From an uncultured Gammaproteobacteria bacterium (GTDB taxonomy: Bacteria > Pseudomonadota > Gammaproteobacteria > UBA6429 > Thiohalophilaceae), in contig CALBTB010000007.1 in assembly GCA_937967995.1 (NCBI GenBank), positions 124,001 through 188,000 on the forward strand: a stretch of 64,000 nt of DNA. The letters are read 5' to 3'. Position numbers and translations under genes: made by a program. Every line of letters begins with the position of its first letter. Within the stretch, counting starts at the first letter, position 1. The notes under the pieces are model-generated. The model was not told where the DNA came from. It was given only the letters and a program-made list of their open reading frames with translations, and did not search any database. Below are positions 62,071-64,000 of this stretch, piece by piece.

Positions 62071-63354
62071 ATGGGTGAACGACAGGTTCGAGTAGAGGTT
62101 GCCGATTTAAAAGTTGGCATGTATGTCGAGGAGCTCGACAGGCCCTGGCTTGATTCACCGTTTCTGTTTCAGGGCTTTCCTCTGCATTGTGATGAAGATA
62201 TCGATGAAGTACGCAAGGTCTGTGAGTATGTCTACGTCGATGTGGAAAAATCCGAGGAAAATGTAAGGCCGGATTTACTTGCCTATGCAAATTCTCCCCA
62301 TGCCCGCCGGGACATTCGTTATGGTAGCGGGCAACAGGCACACACCAATCGATTTTTTGACTTTAAAGAACATCTTTACCACGCCCGGAAAATATACACA
62401 GATACACGAAGCTATGTGATGAAGGCGCATCGCGATGCCAGAGAAGGGCGTCCAATTGATATTGATTCCGCGAAAAAAATCGTTGCCGACTTAACAGTCA
62501 ATATTATGACGAATCCACATGCAATGATGTGGTTGACATATCTGAAAGAGCGGCATGAATATACGCTCAATCATAGTATTAATGTTTGTATTCTTGCCCT
62601 GACCTTCGGTCGTCATATGAAGTTGCAGCGTGATGAACTGGAATTGTTGGGTCTTGGTGCGCTGTTACATGACATAGGTAAGTTGCGCATACCAAGTGAA
62701 ATACTCGACAAACCGGGCAAGCTCACAACGATCGAATATGAAATCATGAAAACACACCCGGTTGAGGGTTACAACATACTGATCTCTGACAAATCGTTAC
62801 CTCCTGAAGTACTGGAAGTCGTGCTTCATCACCATGAGCGCGTCAATGGCAAAGGTTATCCGAGCAACTTTGTTGCTGATGAAATCAGTTTGAATACCAA
62901 GATGACGTCCATTGTCGATGTCTACGACGCAATCACCAGTGACCGCTGTTATCATGATGGTATCTCCCCATACAATGCGTTACAGAATATTTACGGTTGG
63001 TCGAAAGGTGATTTTGATAAGCCACTCGTGGAAGAATTTATCAGCTGTATGGGTTTATACCCTGTTGGCACGATTGTATCATTAAGTAATGACCAGACGG
63101 GAATAGTCATCTCTAATACCCATTCAACGCATTTACGACCCATGCTGATGTTGATTAAGGATGGCAGTGGTAATTTTCTCAAACAGCGTAAAATATTAAA
63201 TCTTTCAACTCAGCAATGGGATGATAAAAGCAAGCGCGTTGAAATTAGAAAAGTCATAGAGCCAAATGGGACTAATATAAATGTACGACAAATTCTTGAG
63301 CAGGAATCACTGTCCCCGGCATACGAACGAACTCTGGAATCTCTTCCTGTTTAA
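62071..63354 (+). CDS. HD-GYP cyclic-di-GMP phosphodiesterase
   Basis: 427 residues with an N-terminal DUF3391-like domain (about 1-130), then HD-GYP: HDIGKLRIP, HHHERVNGKGYP and KMTSIVDVYDAI. The HD and GYP residues are present, so c-di-GMP hydrolysis is expected. It lies after the nap operon with its own promoter; TATACT at 62035 is a possible -10. Confidence 0.9.
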   Translation: MGERQVRVEVADLKVGMYVEELDRPWLDSPFLFQGFPLHCDEDIDEVRKVCEYVYVDVEKSEENVRPDLLAYANSPHARRDIRYGSGQQAHTNRFFDFKEHLYHARKIYTDTRSYVMKAHRDAREGRPIDIDSAKKIVADLTVNIMTNPHAMMWLTYLKERHEYTLNHSINVCILALTFGRHMKLQRDELELLGLGALLHDIGKLRIPSEILDKPGKLTTIEYEIMKTHPVEGYNILISDKSLPPEVLEVVLHHHERVNGKGYPSNFVADEISLNTKMTSIVDVYDAITSDRCYHDGISPYNALQNIYGWSKGDFDKPLVEEFISCMGLYPVGTIVSLSNDQTGIVISNTHSTHLRPMLMLIKDGSGNFLKQRKILNLSTQQWDDKSKRVEIRKVIEPNGTNINVRQILEQESLSPAYERTLESLPV

Positions 63355-63404
63355 CAAAATCACTTAATGACTTCGCGTTGTTTTAATCTATTCTTAGATT
63401 ATCT

Positions 63405-64000
63405 ATGGATACGCATATACTCCTCCTGCAAATTGCGTTGATTTTAATCAGCGCTCGCGTATTTGCTGAAATCGCCACAAGATTCAATATTCCATCCATC
63501 ATTGGCGAATTATGCGCCGGTATCATTCTTGGACCGACTGTATTTGGGCTTATCGCACCTTCGGATGCGCTTAAGTTACTTGCAGAAATAGGCATCATCC
63601 TCCTTTTATTCGAAGTAGGCCTCGAGACAGATCTCGAGCGACTGGCTCGTGCCGGGCCGCGTGCTGTGGTGGTTGCGCTGTTTGGTTTTGTGATTCCCTT
63701 TCTGCTCGGATTTGGCATGAGCTACTATGTTTTTGATTTACCTATACTGGTGTCTCTGTTTATCGGCGGTACGTTGACGGCAACCAGTATAGGCGTGACA
63801 GTTCGCATTCTTGCTGACCTGGGTCGTCATCGAAGTAGTGAGGGACAGATTGTACTGGGTGCGGCCGTGGTGGATGACGTGCTTGGTGTGTTCCTGCTGG
63901 CGATACTCTATGAGTTTTCCGTGAGCGGCAGTGTGAGCCTGTATAATGCCGGTAAGGTGATCTTTTTTGTAACGTTGTTTTTTATTCTGGCACCGATAGC
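63405..64000 (+). CDS. Kef-type CPA2 cation/proton antiporter (3' end beyond window)
   Basis: Starts MDTHILLLQIALILISARVF and continues IPSIIGELCAGIILGP, IILLLFEVGLETD, GTLTATSIGVTVRIL and GAAVVDDVLGVFLLAI, the sodium/proton exchanger (KefB/NapA-type) pattern with the Asp-Asp ion site. The reading frame runs off the right edge. Ion specificity unknown. Confidence 0.88.
   Translation, partial: MDTHILLLQIALILISARVFAEIATRFNIPSIIGELCAGIILGPTVFGLIAPSDALKLLAEIGIILLLFEVGLETDLERLARAGPRAVVVALFGFVIPFLLGFGMSYYVFDLPILVSLFIGGTLTATSIGVTVRILADLGRHRSSEGQIVLGAAVVDDVLGVFLLAILYEFSVSGSVSLYNAGKVIFFVTLFFILAPI

Noticed and set aside
1..64000. CRISPR array, integrase, insertion sequence or rRNA operon
   Set aside because: No regularly spaced direct repeats, transposase or integrase frames, or rRNA sequences were recognised on reading.

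Overview
The window looks like chromosomal DNA of a gammaproteobacterium of moderate GC content. This is an inference from gene order (pcm-rhodanese-tolC, napEFDABC, rhlE next to yaiI, a Pseudomonas-order wspABCDEFR operon). No rRNA or tRNA gene was seen to anchor taxonomy. The gene set suits a free-living, facultatively denitrifying, possibly CO2-fixing bacterium exposed to metals: periplasmic nitrate reductase, an SbtA/SbtB-type bicarbonate uptake pair, a candidate LCIB-type carbonic anhydrase, a divalent-metal RND efflux system, copper efflux, a copper-linked bufferin operon and a two-subunit bacterioferritin.

Layout: 0-2 kb (minus) holds tolC (cut by the window edge), a rhodanese and an L-isoaspartyl methyltransferase-like gene. 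2.1-8.4 kb (plus) is a His-rich small protein plus czcCBA. 8.4-17.7 kb (minus) is a complete Wsp surface-sensing chemosensory operon ending in the diguanylate cyclase WspR, with a strong sigma-28-like promoter in front of wspA. 18-21.7 kb (plus) is an EAL phosphodiesterase and thiC behind a TPP riboswitch, with a sharp GC-rich patch. 21.7-26.1 kb is an AT-rich accessory block: small membrane proteins, a McrB-N/DUF3883 restriction-like protein, and an unknown protein next to a GIY-YIG (T5orf172-like) protein.

26.3-29.6 kb (minus) is bufA-bufB-bufC and a candidate LCIB-like beta-carbonic anhydrase. 29.7-37.5 kb is a mixed group: DUF6152/DUF6644 pair, cupin, PrsW-like protease, lectin-like lipoprotein, M48 peptidase, SH3 lipoprotein, CHASE2 protein, and a nucleotidyltransferase with a 59-codon partner. 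37.6-43 kb has rhlE, yaiI, a decayed SulP/STAS remnant, bfd and two bacterioferritins around Fur-box-like sites, a lysine-rich histone-H1-like protein and sbtA-sbtB. 43.3-49 kb is lightly packed: a 711-residue anchored zincin, EF-hand protein, methyltransferase, LysR regulator and small membrane proteins.

49.2-52.3 kb is a compact electron-transfer operon (cytochrome b561-like, flavin reductase with a membrane heme domain, octaheme cytochrome c). 52.3-55.4 kb is copper homeostasis: copZ diverging from copA-cueR through two 19-bp-spacer MerR-type promoters. 57.3-61.9 kb is napEFDABC behind a perfect FNR box. The window ends with an HD-GYP phosphodiesterase and the start of a Kef-type antiporter.

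Two themes recur. Cyclic-di-GMP turnover is encoded by WspR, the EAL protein and the HD-GYP protein. Metal and redox handling is encoded by Czc, Buf, Bfr/Bfd, Cop, Nap and the octaheme module. All functional statements are from reading translated sequence; no database search was run.
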